A stretch of 64,000 nucleotides of DNA from an uncultured Bacteroidales bacterium (lineage in GTDB: Bacteria; Bacteroidota; Bacteroidia; Bacteroidales; UBA932): assembly GCA_949294195.1 (NCBI GenBank), contig CASFGK010000028.1:62001-126000 (forward strand), in the 5' to 3' direction. The notes beneath the pieces were generated by a model. The model was not told the origin of the DNA and ran no database searches. It saw only the letters and a list, made by a program, of their open reading frames with translations. Positions 1 to 7,835 of the stretch are shown piece after piece. The stretch's first letter is position 1, and each line of letters starts with the position of its first letter. Position numbers and translations under genes: made by a program.

Positions 1-1258
1 TACCAGGCCCGACAGAAACTATCTCCACTCCATGCCGTATTCCCAGTCTTGCCAGGTCTTCTTCTGAAGCTTCCTTGAGACGGGCACCGTAGAATGCCAC
101 ACCACCGTCTTCGTCCACGGAACCGTTCTCGGCAGCCGTTCCCTTGAATGTCACTTCCAAAGTCTTTTCCTTACCATCCCTGATGACTGTCATCTCCGCT
201 TTATCGCCAGGATAAAACCCGTTGACAATCTCCTGGACTGCAGCGCCGTTCACTACTTTTGAGGAATCAATGGCTATAAGCACATCCCCTTCCTTCATTC
301 CTGCCTCATCAGCTGCACTCCCTTTCAAAACCTCTCTAATATATACGCCTTCTGCAGAAGAAAGTTTCAACTCTTTGGCAATTTTATCATCTATAGGTGT
401 CATCGTTACACCGAGCAGAGCCCTCTTCACACTTCCGTACTCTATCAGATCGGAAGCGATTTTCCTGACAATATTGGATGGGATTGCAAACGAATACCCT
501 GTATAGGAACCTGTCTGTGAAATGATGGCGGTATTGACACCAACCAGATTGCCGGCTTTATCCACCAGGGCCCCGCCACTGTTTCCGGGATTCACCGCAG
601 CATCGGTCTGGATAAAGGATTCTATCTTGAATTCACCGTCATAGTTCGGCATTGAACGGCCTTTGGCACTCACAATACCGGCTGTGATAGTCGACCTCAA
701 GTCATACGGACTGCCGATTGCCAGGACCCATTCCCCGAGCCGGAGATCATCTGAATTGCCGAATGGAATAACAGGCAGTCCCTGCGCATCAATCTTTATA
801 AGAGCCACATCCGTTGCCGGGTCCGTTCCTATGAGCGTAGCTTCGAATGTCTTGTTGTTGTTAAGGGTGACCTCTATTTTGGAAGCCCCTTCAACCACGT
901 GATTGTTAGTGACTATGTAACCGTCCGGTCTGATAATTACACCGGAACCGCTTCCTACACGCTCACGTTTTTCAGGAGTACCTTCATACCCGAAGAAAAA
1001 ATCGAAAATCGAACTTGGTGCGGATCTCCTTACATCGACAGCACTGACCTTAACATAAACCACGGCATCTACAGCGGATTCTGCCGCATATGTGAAATCC
1101 GGGTAGTCCGTCTGTGCCAGATTGACAGTCCTGTATGCCGCACCGTCAGATGAAACGATTACCTGGCTTGACCCATGATCAGAAGCCTTGACCACAGCAA
1201 AAGCGGCAAGACCTCCAGCAAGTGCTGAAAGCAGCACTACAATAATACCTTTTTTCAT
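1..1258 (-). CDS. degQ: HtrA/Deg-family periplasmic serine protease, C-terminus cut by window edge
   Basis: This is an envelope quality-control serine protease and chaperone of the Deg/HtrA family. The visible 419 residues begin with a Lys-Lys then hydrophobic stretch (about residues 4-22) that can act as signal peptide or anchor. The trypsin-like domain shows the catalytic triad: His near residue 120 in TNNHVV, Asp near 150 in ATDVALIKI, and Ser near 227 in NPGNSGGA. A PDZ domain follows (LLGVTMTPI, then GSAADEAGMKEGDVLIAIDS), and a second PDZ begins just before the left edge. The frame is open to base 1, so the gene continues outside the window. It is divergent from dnaN. DegP, DegQ and DegS cannot be separated without the missing end, so the symbol is tentative. 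Confidence 0.93.
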   Translation of the reverse strand, partial: MKKGIIVVLLSALAGGLAAFAVVKASDHGSSQVIVSSDGAAYRTVNLAQTDYPDFTYAAESAVDAVVYVKVSAVDVRRSAPSSIFDFFFGYEGTPEKRERVGSGSGVIIRPDGYIVTNNHVVEGASKIEVTLNNNKTFEATLIGTDPATDVALIKIDAQGLPVIPFGNSDDLRLGEWVLAIGSPYDLRSTITAGIVSAKGRSMPNYDGEFKIESFIQTDAAVNPGNSGGALVDKAGNLVGVNTAIISQTGSYTGYSFAIPSNIVRKIASDLIEYGSVKRALLGVTMTPIDDKIAKELKLSSAEGVYIREVLKGSAADEAGMKEGDVLIAIDSSKVVNGAAVQEIVNGFYPGDKAEMTVIRDGKEKTLEVTFKGTAAENGSVDEDGGVAFYGARLKEASEEDLARLGIRHGVEIVSVGPG

Positions 1259-1357
1259 ATATTTCAAATTAACATTTTTCCGTATAACAGGCTTTCAGAG
1301 CCTCAAACCGGGCGGAAAAAAGTCAAATTATATGCCAAACATCTCAAAAAACTTTTA

Positions 1358-1365
1358 TACATTTG
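1358..1365 (+). promoter_or_regulatory. -7 box of dnaN promoter
   Basis: TACATTTG matches the Bacteroidota -7 consensus TAnnTTTG exactly and lies 38 bases before the dnaN start codon. No convincing -33 TTTG is seen at the usual spacing. Confidence 0.55.
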
Positions 1366-1403
1366 TGATTGTAACTTTTGGAAAAGAAAGAAAAGCATAA
1401 TAT

Positions 1404-2525
1404 ATGAAATTCATAGTATCTAGCGCAGAATTACTTAAAGGCATTCTTGCAGTTTCAAAGGCCATCCCGGCCAAGTCATCACAGCCAATACTTGAGAATT
1501 TCCTGTTTGTACTCGACGGCAATGTACTGGAAATAACAGCTTCAGATACTGAACTGACACTGAAGACCGATATTGAAGTGGAAAGTTCTGAAGAGAACGG
1601 GGAGATAGCGGTGCCTGCAAGGCATATCACCGAGCTGCTAAAGGAACTGCCTGACCAGCCGCTGTCAATTGCGACTACAGGCGACAGTTCATTCGAGTGC
1701 AGATGGGCAAACGGGACCTCAACACTGCCGTTTTTCCCGGCATCCGACTATCCGGCCATCGCCACCACAGATGACAATGCACTCTCGCTCACATTTCCTG
1801 CCCAGAGTCTTGTAGACGGCATAGCAGGTACCATATACGCGACAGCTGACGATGAAATCAGACCTGTAATGAACGGAATACTGTTCGATATCGATACCGA
1901 CTCCACCACTCTTGTCGCATCCGATTCTCACAAGCTGATATGCTACACTACCAAGGATGTGAAATCCACAGAGAAGGCATCGTTCATACTGCACAAAAAA
2001 CCCGCTGCCGTACTCAGGTCAATTATCGGGAAGGATGTGGAAAACGTGGAAATCGCGTTTGACAGCAAGAATGCTGTATTCAAGTTCGACAAGACCATGG
2101 TCGTATGCCGTCTCCTTATCGGGAAATATCCGAAATACCGTGACGTCATCCCGCAGAACAACTCCAACATACTCCGGATAGACCGGGTACAGTTCCTCAA
2201 CACGGTAAGGAGAGTGTCTGTATGTACCAACAAGGCATCGAATCTTATCAAATTCGACATGACGCACAACTCTCTCGAGCTTTCCGCACAGGATCTCGGG
2301 TTTTCGATTGCGGCGTACGAGAAGATACCTTGCCAGTATGACGGCGATGACCTTACCATCGGTTTCAAGTCCACATTCGTGACTGAAATCCTGAGCAACA
2401 TGTCCTGCAATGAAATCGTCATGAAGTTTGCAGACAGCAGAAGGGCGGCTCTTGTCGTCCCTTCAGAAGAAGAGGCTGAAAGCGAGAAGATCTGCGGCAT
2501 CCTCATGCCTATAATGATATCTTAA
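1404..2525 (+). CDS. dnaN: DNA polymerase III subunit beta (sliding clamp)
   Basis: This is the ring-shaped processivity clamp that tethers DNA polymerase III and other DNA-handling enzymes to the chromosome. The protein of 373 residues has the usual family length and three repeated clamp folds. Recognisable segments are the N-terminal MKFIVSSAELLKGI, the central YATADDEIRPVMNGILF that opens domain 2, and the C-terminal ending GILMPIMIS, the family's typical tail next to the partner-binding pocket. The start is the ATG just downstream of a TACATTTG promoter box. A DnaQ-like exonuclease gene starts 16 bases after its stop and is probably cotranscribed. dnaA is not nearby, so this is not an obvious origin region. 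Confidence 0.97.
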   Translation: MKFIVSSAELLKGILAVSKAIPAKSSQPILENFLFVLDGNVLEITASDTELTLKTDIEVESSEENGEIAVPARHITELLKELPDQPLSIATTGDSSFECRWANGTSTLPFFPASDYPAIATTDDNALSLTFPAQSLVDGIAGTIYATADDEIRPVMNGILFDIDTDSTTLVASDSHKLICYTTKDVKSTEKASFILHKKPAAVLRSIIGKDVENVEIAFDSKNAVFKFDKTMVVCRLLIGKYPKYRDVIPQNNSNILRIDRVQFLNTVRRVSVCTNKASNLIKFDMTHNSLELSAQDLGFSIAAYEKIPCQYDGDDLTIGFKSTFVTEILSNMSCNEIVMKFADSRRAALVVPSEEEAESEKICGILMPIMIS

Positions 2526-2541
2526 AACAAGCATAAAAAAT

Positions 2542-3453
2542 ATGGAATTGAATCTTCAGAGGCCGATACTGTTCTTCGACATTGAGAGTACCGGCCTTAA
2601 CATAGCTTCCGATGCTATAATAGAGCTGAGCTTCGTAAAAGTGCTGCCCGGCTCGGAGGAAAGGATAAAGACATGGAGAGTAAGGCCTTGGGACTATGCC
2701 GGCAACTGCCAGAAGAAGATAACTCCAAGTGCTCAGGCCATACATGGAATCAGCGATGAAGAACTGAAAGACTGCCCGAAATTCGCCGACATAGCAGACG
2801 AGGTCATAAGCTGGCTGGAAGACAGTGATCTGGCAGGCTTCAACTCGACTAAATTCGATCTTCCCATGCTTGCTGAAGAGCTGGAGCGCGTCAGGCGCTA
2901 TATGGGAAAGGACATACCGGTCAATCTTCATGAGAAGAAAATGGTGGATGTCCAGAACATCTACCACGTTCTGGAGCCACGCAACCTTAAGGCCGCATAC
3001 AGATTCTACTGCGGCAAAGAACTGGAAAATGCGCATGCCGCCGAAGCTGACACTCTGGCAACATACGAAGTGCTCAAGTCCCAGCTTGACAAATACCCGG
3101 AAACTCTGAAGAACAGCGTGGATTTCCTGTCGAACTTCTCCGAAAGGCAGAAAATCGTCGACTATGCCGGAAGGCTTACATACAACGAAAGCAGGGAACC
3201 TGTCATCAATTTCGGGAAACACAAAGGCAAAACAGCCAGAGAAGTATATCTTACAGAACCGTCCTATTTCAGCTGGATAGACAACGGTGAATTCACACTT
3301 GACACCAAGCGTCAGTTCACACTGCTGAAACAGCAGTTCGAAAAAGAAAAACGGGAAGCGGCTGTGGCTGCGAGAAAAGAGCCTCTGACCGGAGAAAAAT
3401 TCGACGCATCAATCAATCAGCTGAAAGAAAAGTTTACAGGCAAGCTTTTCTAG
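2542..3453 (+). CDS. DnaQ-family 3'-5' exonuclease with ExoX-like C-terminal domain
   Basis: This is a DEDDh 3'-5' exonuclease of the polymerase III epsilon family, probably for proofreading or DNA repair. The catalytic acids are visible: Asp13 and Glu15 in FFDIESTGL, Asp106 in STKFDLPML, and His165/Asp170 in AHAAEADTLA. After the nuclease core there is a second small domain, around residues 215-265 (FGKHKGKTAREV, then YFSWIDNGEF), of the type found at the C-terminus of exodeoxyribonuclease X-like proteins. At 303 residues it is longer than E. coli epsilon for this reason. It lies 16 bases behind dnaN and 31 bases ahead of the FAH-like gene. The dnaN-dnaQ order fits a replication role, but the tail also fits a repair exonuclease. 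Confidence 0.9.
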   Translation: MELNLQRPILFFDIESTGLNIASDAIIELSFVKVLPGSEERIKTWRVRPWDYAGNCQKKITPSAQAIHGISDEELKDCPKFADIADEVISWLEDSDLAGFNSTKFDLPMLAEELERVRRYMGKDIPVNLHEKKMVDVQNIYHVLEPRNLKAAYRFYCGKELENAHAAEADTLATYEVLKSQLDKYPETLKNSVDFLSNFSERQKIVDYAGRLTYNESREPVINFGKHKGKTAREVYLTEPSYFSWIDNGEFTLDTKRQFTLLKQQFEKEKREAAVAARKEPLTGEKFDASINQLKEKFTGKLF

Positions 3454-3484
3454 CAATGTTTTTCACTGATTTCCAAAGACAGAT

Positions 3485-4069
3485 ATGAATATCATAGTGA
3501 AGACAACTGGCGGCAGATGCTACTGCCGGCCTGATACATCTTGGGAGAGAGAAGACAAGGATCTTTTCTCTCCCGATTCTGTAAACAGCTTCCTTTATAC
3601 GCCCGTACTATTCGCTAGGATCAGCAAAGCAGGAAAGTGCGTGGGAAGGAAATTTGCCGGAAGGTACTATGATTATGTCGGTTATGGTATGTTACTGTAT
3701 GCAGGTGACCTGTTTGACGGATCTCCGGCAGCCTATGCATCGGCGTCATGCATTGACCATACATCAGTGCTGCCGTTCCCGATACACAATTTACTCACGT
3801 CTGGTGAAGCGTCGAACCGGTTTGCCATATATAAGGACGGTTCGGAGATTTTCACATATTCGCAGGGCAGTACGGATATGATAGAATGCGCCATATCCGA
3901 AACATCGGCACTCGTTTCCCTTCGCATCGGGGACATGATAGCCGTGGAACTTGCAGATCCTGAAATGCTGGCATGCCGCAGCATGAATGCCGGAAACAGT
4001 ACAGGCAAATATGAAATAAGAGGCACATTCTGTGAGAACGGCCTCTTTTGCTTCAATATAATATTCTGA
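3485..4069 (+). CDS. Degenerate fumarylacetoacetate hydrolase (FAH) family protein
   Basis: The 194-residue protein aligns by eye with Bacteroidota FAH-family proteins (2-hydroxyhepta-2,4-diene-1,7-dioate isomerase-like): ARISKAGKCVGRKFAGRYYD corresponds to the family's RI-x3-GKNI-x2-RFA-x-RYYD stretch, and GSTDMIECAISETSALVSL and RIGDMIAVELADP correspond to the T-x-D-M-x-F-x-V-x2-I-x2-VSR and KTGDLIYTGTP strands. The metal-binding Glu-x-Glu of active FAH enzymes is replaced (YTPVLFARI where the family has Y-E-x-E), while the downstream Asp in AGDL is kept. The protein is slightly short. I infer a pseudoenzyme or one with altered chemistry. It follows the exonuclease gene by 31 bases and precedes a convergent tRNA gene. 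Confidence 0.6.
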   Translation: MNIIVKTTGGRCYCRPDTSWEREDKDLFSPDSVNSFLYTPVLFARISKAGKCVGRKFAGRYYDYVGYGMLLYAGDLFDGSPAAYASASCIDHTSVLPFPIHNLLTSGEASNRFAIYKDGSEIFTYSQGSTDMIECAISETSALVSLRIGDMIAVELADPEMLACRSMNAGNSTGKYEIRGTFCENGLFCFNIIF

Positions 4070-4074
4070 AGATG

Positions 4075-4147
4075 AGCCACTCATGGGAATCGAACCCACG
4101 ACCTACGCGTTACGAATGCGTTGCTCTACCGACTGAGCTAAAGTGGC
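4075..4147 (-). tRNA. tRNA-Thr (anticodon CGU)
   Basis: A 73-nucleotide cloverleaf folds on the minus strand: acceptor GCCACTT/GAGTGGC with one G-U pair, D stem GCTC/GAGC, anticodon stem ACGCA/CGCGT with loop TTCGTAA, and T stem GTGGG/CCCAT around TTCGATT. The anticodon CGT reads ACG, threonine. The last anticodon-stem pair (31-39) is an A-C mismatch. CCA is not encoded. The discriminator base is T. Confidence 0.93.
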
Positions 4148-4189
4148 TTTGAAAACTCCTTTACATACACTTTATCCGTAAAGGGACTG

Positions 4190-4197
4190 CAAAGGTA
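4190..4197 (-). promoter_or_regulatory. -7 box upstream of tRNA-Thr
   Basis: TACCTTTG on the minus strand lies 42 bases upstream of the mature tRNA 5' end and matches TAnnTTTG exactly. The same TACCTTTGC core precedes the SRP RNA and rpmE in this window. Confidence 0.55.
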
Positions 4198-4289
4198 GGA
4201 AAAATTTCAGAAACTTTCATGATTTTTCGGCAGTTTTCACCATCTGCATCTTAAACCGCTGTAAAACACATTATAAAAGCCCAGATGAT

Positions 4290-5636
4290 ATGGAAGACAT
4301 TATAATAATAGGAGGCGGAGCAGCCGGAATGGCAGCCGCTGCCGGTGCCGCCGGATATTTCAGGAAAAACGGACAACACAGGCAAGTGACCGTACTGGAG
4401 AAAATGCCCCGCCCCGGAAGAAAGATAATGATAACAGGGAAAGGCCGGTGCAACTTCACAAACATGAAAGACTGGAACAGCTTCTCCGGACACATACATC
4501 CCAAAAGCAACCTTCTCAAACCGGCATTCTTCACGCTTCCTCCGGAAAAGACAGTCGGGTGGTTCAAAGACGCCGGTCTCGACAGCATTGTAGAAAGAGG
4601 CGACAGGGTTTTCCCATCGACATACAGGTCATCTGATGTTGTAGATATGCTGCAACGCTCTGTAAAGCAAGCCGGAGCATGTCTTCTGACAAATCACGGA
4701 GCGAAAAGTATTTCACTTCGCAGAGACGAAGATGAAGGGGAATATTTTCTGATAAAATGCACATCCGGGGCAATATTTACATGCCGCAGGCTGATTATTG
4801 CCACCGGCGGCCTCTCCTATCCGGCCACCGGCTCCACCGGAGACGGATACAGATGGGCAGAGGAAACAGGACACAAAATCAACAGCTGCTTTCCTTCGCT
4901 GACTGCGATAGTGCCGAAAAACTACAAGTCGGCTCCACAAGGGACTCTGACGGACAGTACTCTTCCCGGACATATAGACAGGAGCATGCCGTTGTCTGAA
5001 ACCGGCTCACTTCTTAACGACAACTCCCTGAAGAACATTACACTGACACTCTGGATCGACGGAAATCCTGTCCAAGAGGAGTTCGGTGACATGGACTTCA
5101 CCGACGGCGGCATCGAAGGCCCCGTGGGGTTCAGGATCAGCCGGAAATGTGTCAATGCCATCATAAACGGCTCGAAAGTCCTGGTCACACTGGACATGAA
5201 ACCTGCCGTTGAAAAGACTGCCCTTGAAGCCAGAATAAGCAGACTGTGGAAAGAAATAGCAGAAGACAGGCGCAGCAGAAACAAACAGTATAAGGACCGC
5301 TTCCGGATTCTGCTGGGAAAACTCATGCCGATGGAACTGATACAGGGATTCCTCAAATGCAACCAGTCCGTAGATCACAAGACGCTGGCTAAAGCCCTGA
5401 AATGCTGGAAATTCGACATTGGCGGCTATGTAGGATACGAAAGATGCGTAATAACAGCCGGAGGAATATCTTCCGACTGTATCACGGCAAAGACACTGGA
5501 ATCCAAACTGTGCAAAGGACTGTACTTTGCAGGTGAAATACTTGACCTTGACGGAGATACCGGAGGATTCAACCTGCAGATAGCTTTCTCTACCGGAATG
5601 CTTGCCGGCCAGAGTGCGGCACGCTCCCTGCTTTAA
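4290..5636 (+). CDS. BaiN/YhiN/HI0933-like FAD-dependent oxidoreductase
   Basis: This is a flavoprotein of the HI0933/aminoacetone oxidase-like family (BaiN, YhiN), whose physiological substrate is generally unknown. The 448-residue length fits the family. The N-terminus has the dinucleotide-binding motif IIIGGGAAGMAAAAGAAG, followed by the family signature PGRKIMITGKGRCNFTN. The C-terminus has the second FAD-contact segment LYFAGEILDLDGDTGGFNLQIAFSTG. The gene is convergent with mnmA and the two stop codons overlap by two bases (TTA/TAA at 5633-5636). No signal peptide is seen, so it should be cytoplasmic. Confidence 0.9.
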   Translation: MEDIIIIGGGAAGMAAAAGAAGYFRKNGQHRQVTVLEKMPRPGRKIMITGKGRCNFTNMKDWNSFSGHIHPKSNLLKPAFFTLPPEKTVGWFKDAGLDSIVERGDRVFPSTYRSSDVVDMLQRSVKQAGACLLTNHGAKSISLRRDEDEGEYFLIKCTSGAIFTCRRLIIATGGLSYPATGSTGDGYRWAEETGHKINSCFPSLTAIVPKNYKSAPQGTLTDSTLPGHIDRSMPLSETGSLLNDNSLKNITLTLWIDGNPVQEEFGDMDFTDGGIEGPVGFRISRKCVNAIINGSKVLVTLDMKPAVEKTALEARISRLWKEIAEDRRSRNKQYKDRFRILLGKLMPMELIQGFLKCNQSVDHKTLAKALKCWKFDIGGYVGYERCVITAGGISSDCITAKTLESKLCKGLYFAGEILDLDGDTGGFNLQIAFSTGMLAGQSAARSLL

Positions 5637-7075
5637 CGGGAAATGACTCCCGAACCGATCATTTCATCCCGGTCATACCATACCGCGAACTGGCCTGGCG
5701 TGATTCCGCGCTGGGGACTGTCGAACAGGATATAAAGTCCGTTGGACCGCATTATCAGAGTGGCATCCTGAAGCGGCTGCCTGTAACGGATTCTCACACG
5801 GTAGCGCCGGACTTCCCCTACTTCCATCGGAATATCTTCCCTTATCCAGTGTATATCTTCAGGAGAGATTCTCAAACAGCTACGGGACAACCCCTTATGG
5901 GTATGTCCCTCTCCTACGTAAATAGTATTTGAAGGAATATCAGTCTCTATTACAAATATGGAATCCTTATGTCCCCCTATATTCAGACCCTTCCGCTGGC
6001 CGATAGTATAGAACTGTGCCCCGTCATGCTTCCCGACGATCTTTCCGTATGGATTTTCCCTGTATCTGGTTTTCTTTACATGCTTCTTCCCGCTCCGGTA
6101 AGTCTCGGTCTCGAATTTTATATCGTATTCTACCGGAGATGCCAGTCTCATGAAATCCTCATCGGACAGTGCCATTATCTTTTCTTCTGAAAACGGAGAT
6201 CCTGCGGAGCATCCTCCTTCATTGGCAGGATTTCCTTCCATATCATGTTCATGTACAGGATCGTTGACCTTAAGGGACTTGGTTTCCGAGATATAGTCTG
6301 TTATCATCTGTACATCGTATGATGAAGCGTCATCCTTGAGTGAAAGAAGGGTGTCATGAATGAAACGGTATTGTGCATTATTCTGAAAATAAGTATCATA
6401 TACTTCAACGACATTACCTTCTTTCGGAAGGAGTTTCTGCTGGAGGAATGTGGGGAGATCAACCTTGCCGACAAAGCAAATTCCCTGAGAGTCCTTTTTG
6501 TCAGCAGACGGGAGGTCCGCCTCACGGGCAATGCGGCGGACCTCAGGTTTATCCAGATTCCCGACAGGAAACATCGCCATGGAAAGCTGCGCCTGGGTAA
6601 GCTGGCAAAGGAAATAACTCTGGTCCTTGTTCGGGTCGCTTCCCGCAAAGATTCGGAAGACAGGTCTGCCATTCTCTCCGGTTATCTCATCCTTTCTGCA
6701 GTAATGCCCTGTCGCCACATAGTCTGCACCCAGTTTCTGTGCGCACTTCAGAAATGCATCAAACTTTATTTCTCTGTTACACAGTACATCCGGATTAGGA
6801 GTCCGGCCTTTTGAATATTCATCGAACATATAGTCGACCACTCTCTGGCGGTATTCCGTACTCAAGTCTACAAAATAAAACGGGATTCCGATCTTGCGGG
6901 CGACCATTTCTGCCACAAACCGGTCTTCTTCCCATTCACAGTCACCGTGAAGCGTTCCTGTAGTATCATGCCAGTTCTGCATGAAAAGGGCAAAAACATC
7001 ATGGCCTGCCTTCTTGAGAAGGTAAGCTGCTACACTGGAGTCAACTCCACCTGACAATCCTACGCATATTCTCAT
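5633..7075 (-). CDS. mnmA: tRNA-specific 2-thiouridylase, with a roughly 115-residue insertion
   Basis: This enzyme thiolates U34 of tRNA-Lys, -Glu and -Gln. The start at 7075 gives the canonical N-terminus MRICVGLSGGVDSS with the ATP PP-loop; the longer open frame upstream overlaps the cdd promoter and is not credible. Catalytic cysteines are Cys99 (NPDVLCNREIKF) and Cys200 (DSQGICFVG). The family's YTIGQRKGLNIGG and C-terminal beta barrel (SPQRGITPGQFAVWY) are present. At 480 residues it is well over the roughly 360 of E. coli MnmA, because residues about 225-342 form an extra segment, rich in Asp, Glu, Ser and Lys, between the Cys200 loop and YTIGQRKG. The stop overlaps that of the convergent flavoprotein gene. 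Confidence 0.94.
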   Translation of the reverse strand: MRICVGLSGGVDSSVAAYLLKKAGHDVFALFMQNWHDTTGTLHGDCEWEEDRFVAEMVARKIGIPFYFVDLSTEYRQRVVDYMFDEYSKGRTPNPDVLCNREIKFDAFLKCAQKLGADYVATGHYCRKDEITGENGRPVFRIFAGSDPNKDQSYFLCQLTQAQLSMAMFPVGNLDKPEVRRIAREADLPSADKKDSQGICFVGKVDLPTFLQQKLLPKEGNVVEVYDTYFQNNAQYRFIHDTLLSLKDDASSYDVQMITDYISETKSLKVNDPVHEHDMEGNPANEGGCSAGSPFSEEKIMALSDEDFMRLASPVEYDIKFETETYRSGKKHVKKTRYRENPYGKIVGKHDGAQFYTIGQRKGLNIGGHKDSIFVIETDIPSNTIYVGEGHTHKGLSRSCLRISPEDIHWIREDIPMEVGEVRRYRVRIRYRQPLQDATLIMRSNGLYILFDSPQRGITPGQFAVWYDRDEMIGSGVISR

Positions 7076-7134
7076 AAAAAATACTATATTTGGCTTCGCC
7101 ACATATACGGCTGCGCCTCGGTAGAGCAAATAAA

Positions 7135-7166
7135 TTTGTTCTGCACTCGGCTTCTGCGTATATTTG
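7135..7166 (+). promoter_or_regulatory. cdd promoter (TTTG-N20-TATATTTG)
   Basis: A -33 TTTG (7135-7138) is followed after 20 bases by the -7 box TATATTTG (7159-7166). The cdd ATG lies 37 bases after the box, which rules out the in-frame TTG at 7164 as the true start. Confidence 0.7.
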
Positions 7167-7202
7167 ATGCACAAAGATAGTAAATTCAAATACTGGCCGC
7201 AT

Positions 7203-7679
7203 ATGAAAACCAAGGAAATAAATATCAGATACACTGAATACGAAAGCCTGGACCAGCTGACAGCCGCTGACAAAGAACTGGCTGAAGCCGCAATAAAAGC
7301 AATGTCAGGAGCATACACACCTTATTCACACTTCAACGTAGGAGCGGCTCTCAGGCTTTCTACCGGAAAAATCGTCACAGGGGCAAACCAGGAAAACATA
7401 GCATTCCCTTCCGGACTGTGCGCCGAACGTACGGCAATGTTTCACGCCAGCGCCACACACCCGGATGCTGCAATGGAGGAAATAGCGATTACAGCCAGCC
7501 AGAACGGCAAAATATGCGCTTCACCTGCAACTCCTTGCGGAGCATGTCGTCAGGTAATGGCCGAATATCAGGGAAAAAGCGGCAAACCGATGTCGGTTCT
7601 TCTCGTAGGCAGCGAAAAGATATGGAAATTCTCCAGAGTAGATGATATCCTGCCCCTGATTTTCGATTCATTGAAATAA
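7203..7679 (+). CDS. cdd: Cytidine deaminase
   Basis: This pyrimidine-salvage enzyme deaminates cytidine and deoxycytidine to uridine and deoxyuridine. The 158-residue protein has the zinc-site motifs: Cys-Ala-Glu in SGLCAERTAMFHA supplies one zinc ligand and the proton-shuttling Glu, and PCGACRQVMAE supplies two more cysteines. The substrate-binding NVGAAL and GANQENIAFPS segments are also clear. I chose the ATG at 7203 because a good TATATTTG promoter box ends at 7166 and longer in-frame starts would lie inside it. It is divergent from mnmA and ends just before the convergent SRP RNA gene. Confidence 0.95.
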   Translation: MKTKEINIRYTEYESLDQLTAADKELAEAAIKAMSGAYTPYSHFNVGAALRLSTGKIVTGANQENIAFPSGLCAERTAMFHASATHPDAAMEEIAITASQNGKICASPATPCGACRQVMAEYQGKSGKPMSVLLVGSEKIWKFSRVDDILPLIFDSLK

Positions 7680-7702
7680 GGCAATAGGCTATCAAAGAAA
7701 AA

Positions 7703-7799
7703 GGGTAAGCTTAATACATCGCACCGCTACAACCTCCTACCCTTGCTACCTTCCGGTCCTGGGGGAATTCAAAGGGAGCTGGTCGTGTATGACTTACCC
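7703..7799 (-). ncRNA. ffs: Signal recognition particle RNA (4.5S-type)
   Basis: The minus-strand RNA of about 97 nucleotides closes end to end: GGGTAAG at the 5' end pairs with CTTACCC at the 3' end. Its centre carries the conserved SRP domain IV, with the strands CCAGGACC-GGAAG-GTAGCAAGGG forming the Ffh-binding loops and the GGAA tetraloop. It scaffolds Ffh for cotranslational targeting of membrane proteins. The predicted 5' end lies five bases after a TACCTTTG box, as expected for direct transcription. Confidence 0.93.
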
Positions 7800-7803
7800 G
7801 TTG

Positions 7804-7833
7804 CAAAGGTAGTTATTTTTTCATTATTTCAAA
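7804..7833 (-). promoter_or_regulatory. SRP RNA promoter (TTTG-N18-TACCTTTG)
   Basis: On the minus strand TTTG (7833-7830) precedes TACCTTTG (7811-7804) by 18 bases. The RNA's 5' end at 7799 places the start site about five bases after the box, a useful internal ruler for other promoters here. Confidence 0.65.
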
Positions 7834-7835
7834 AA

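Noticed and set aside
7076..7318. 81-codon extension of mnmA upstream of 7075
   Set aside because: It covers the cdd promoter and coding start on the other strand. The canonical MnmA N-terminus begins at 7075.
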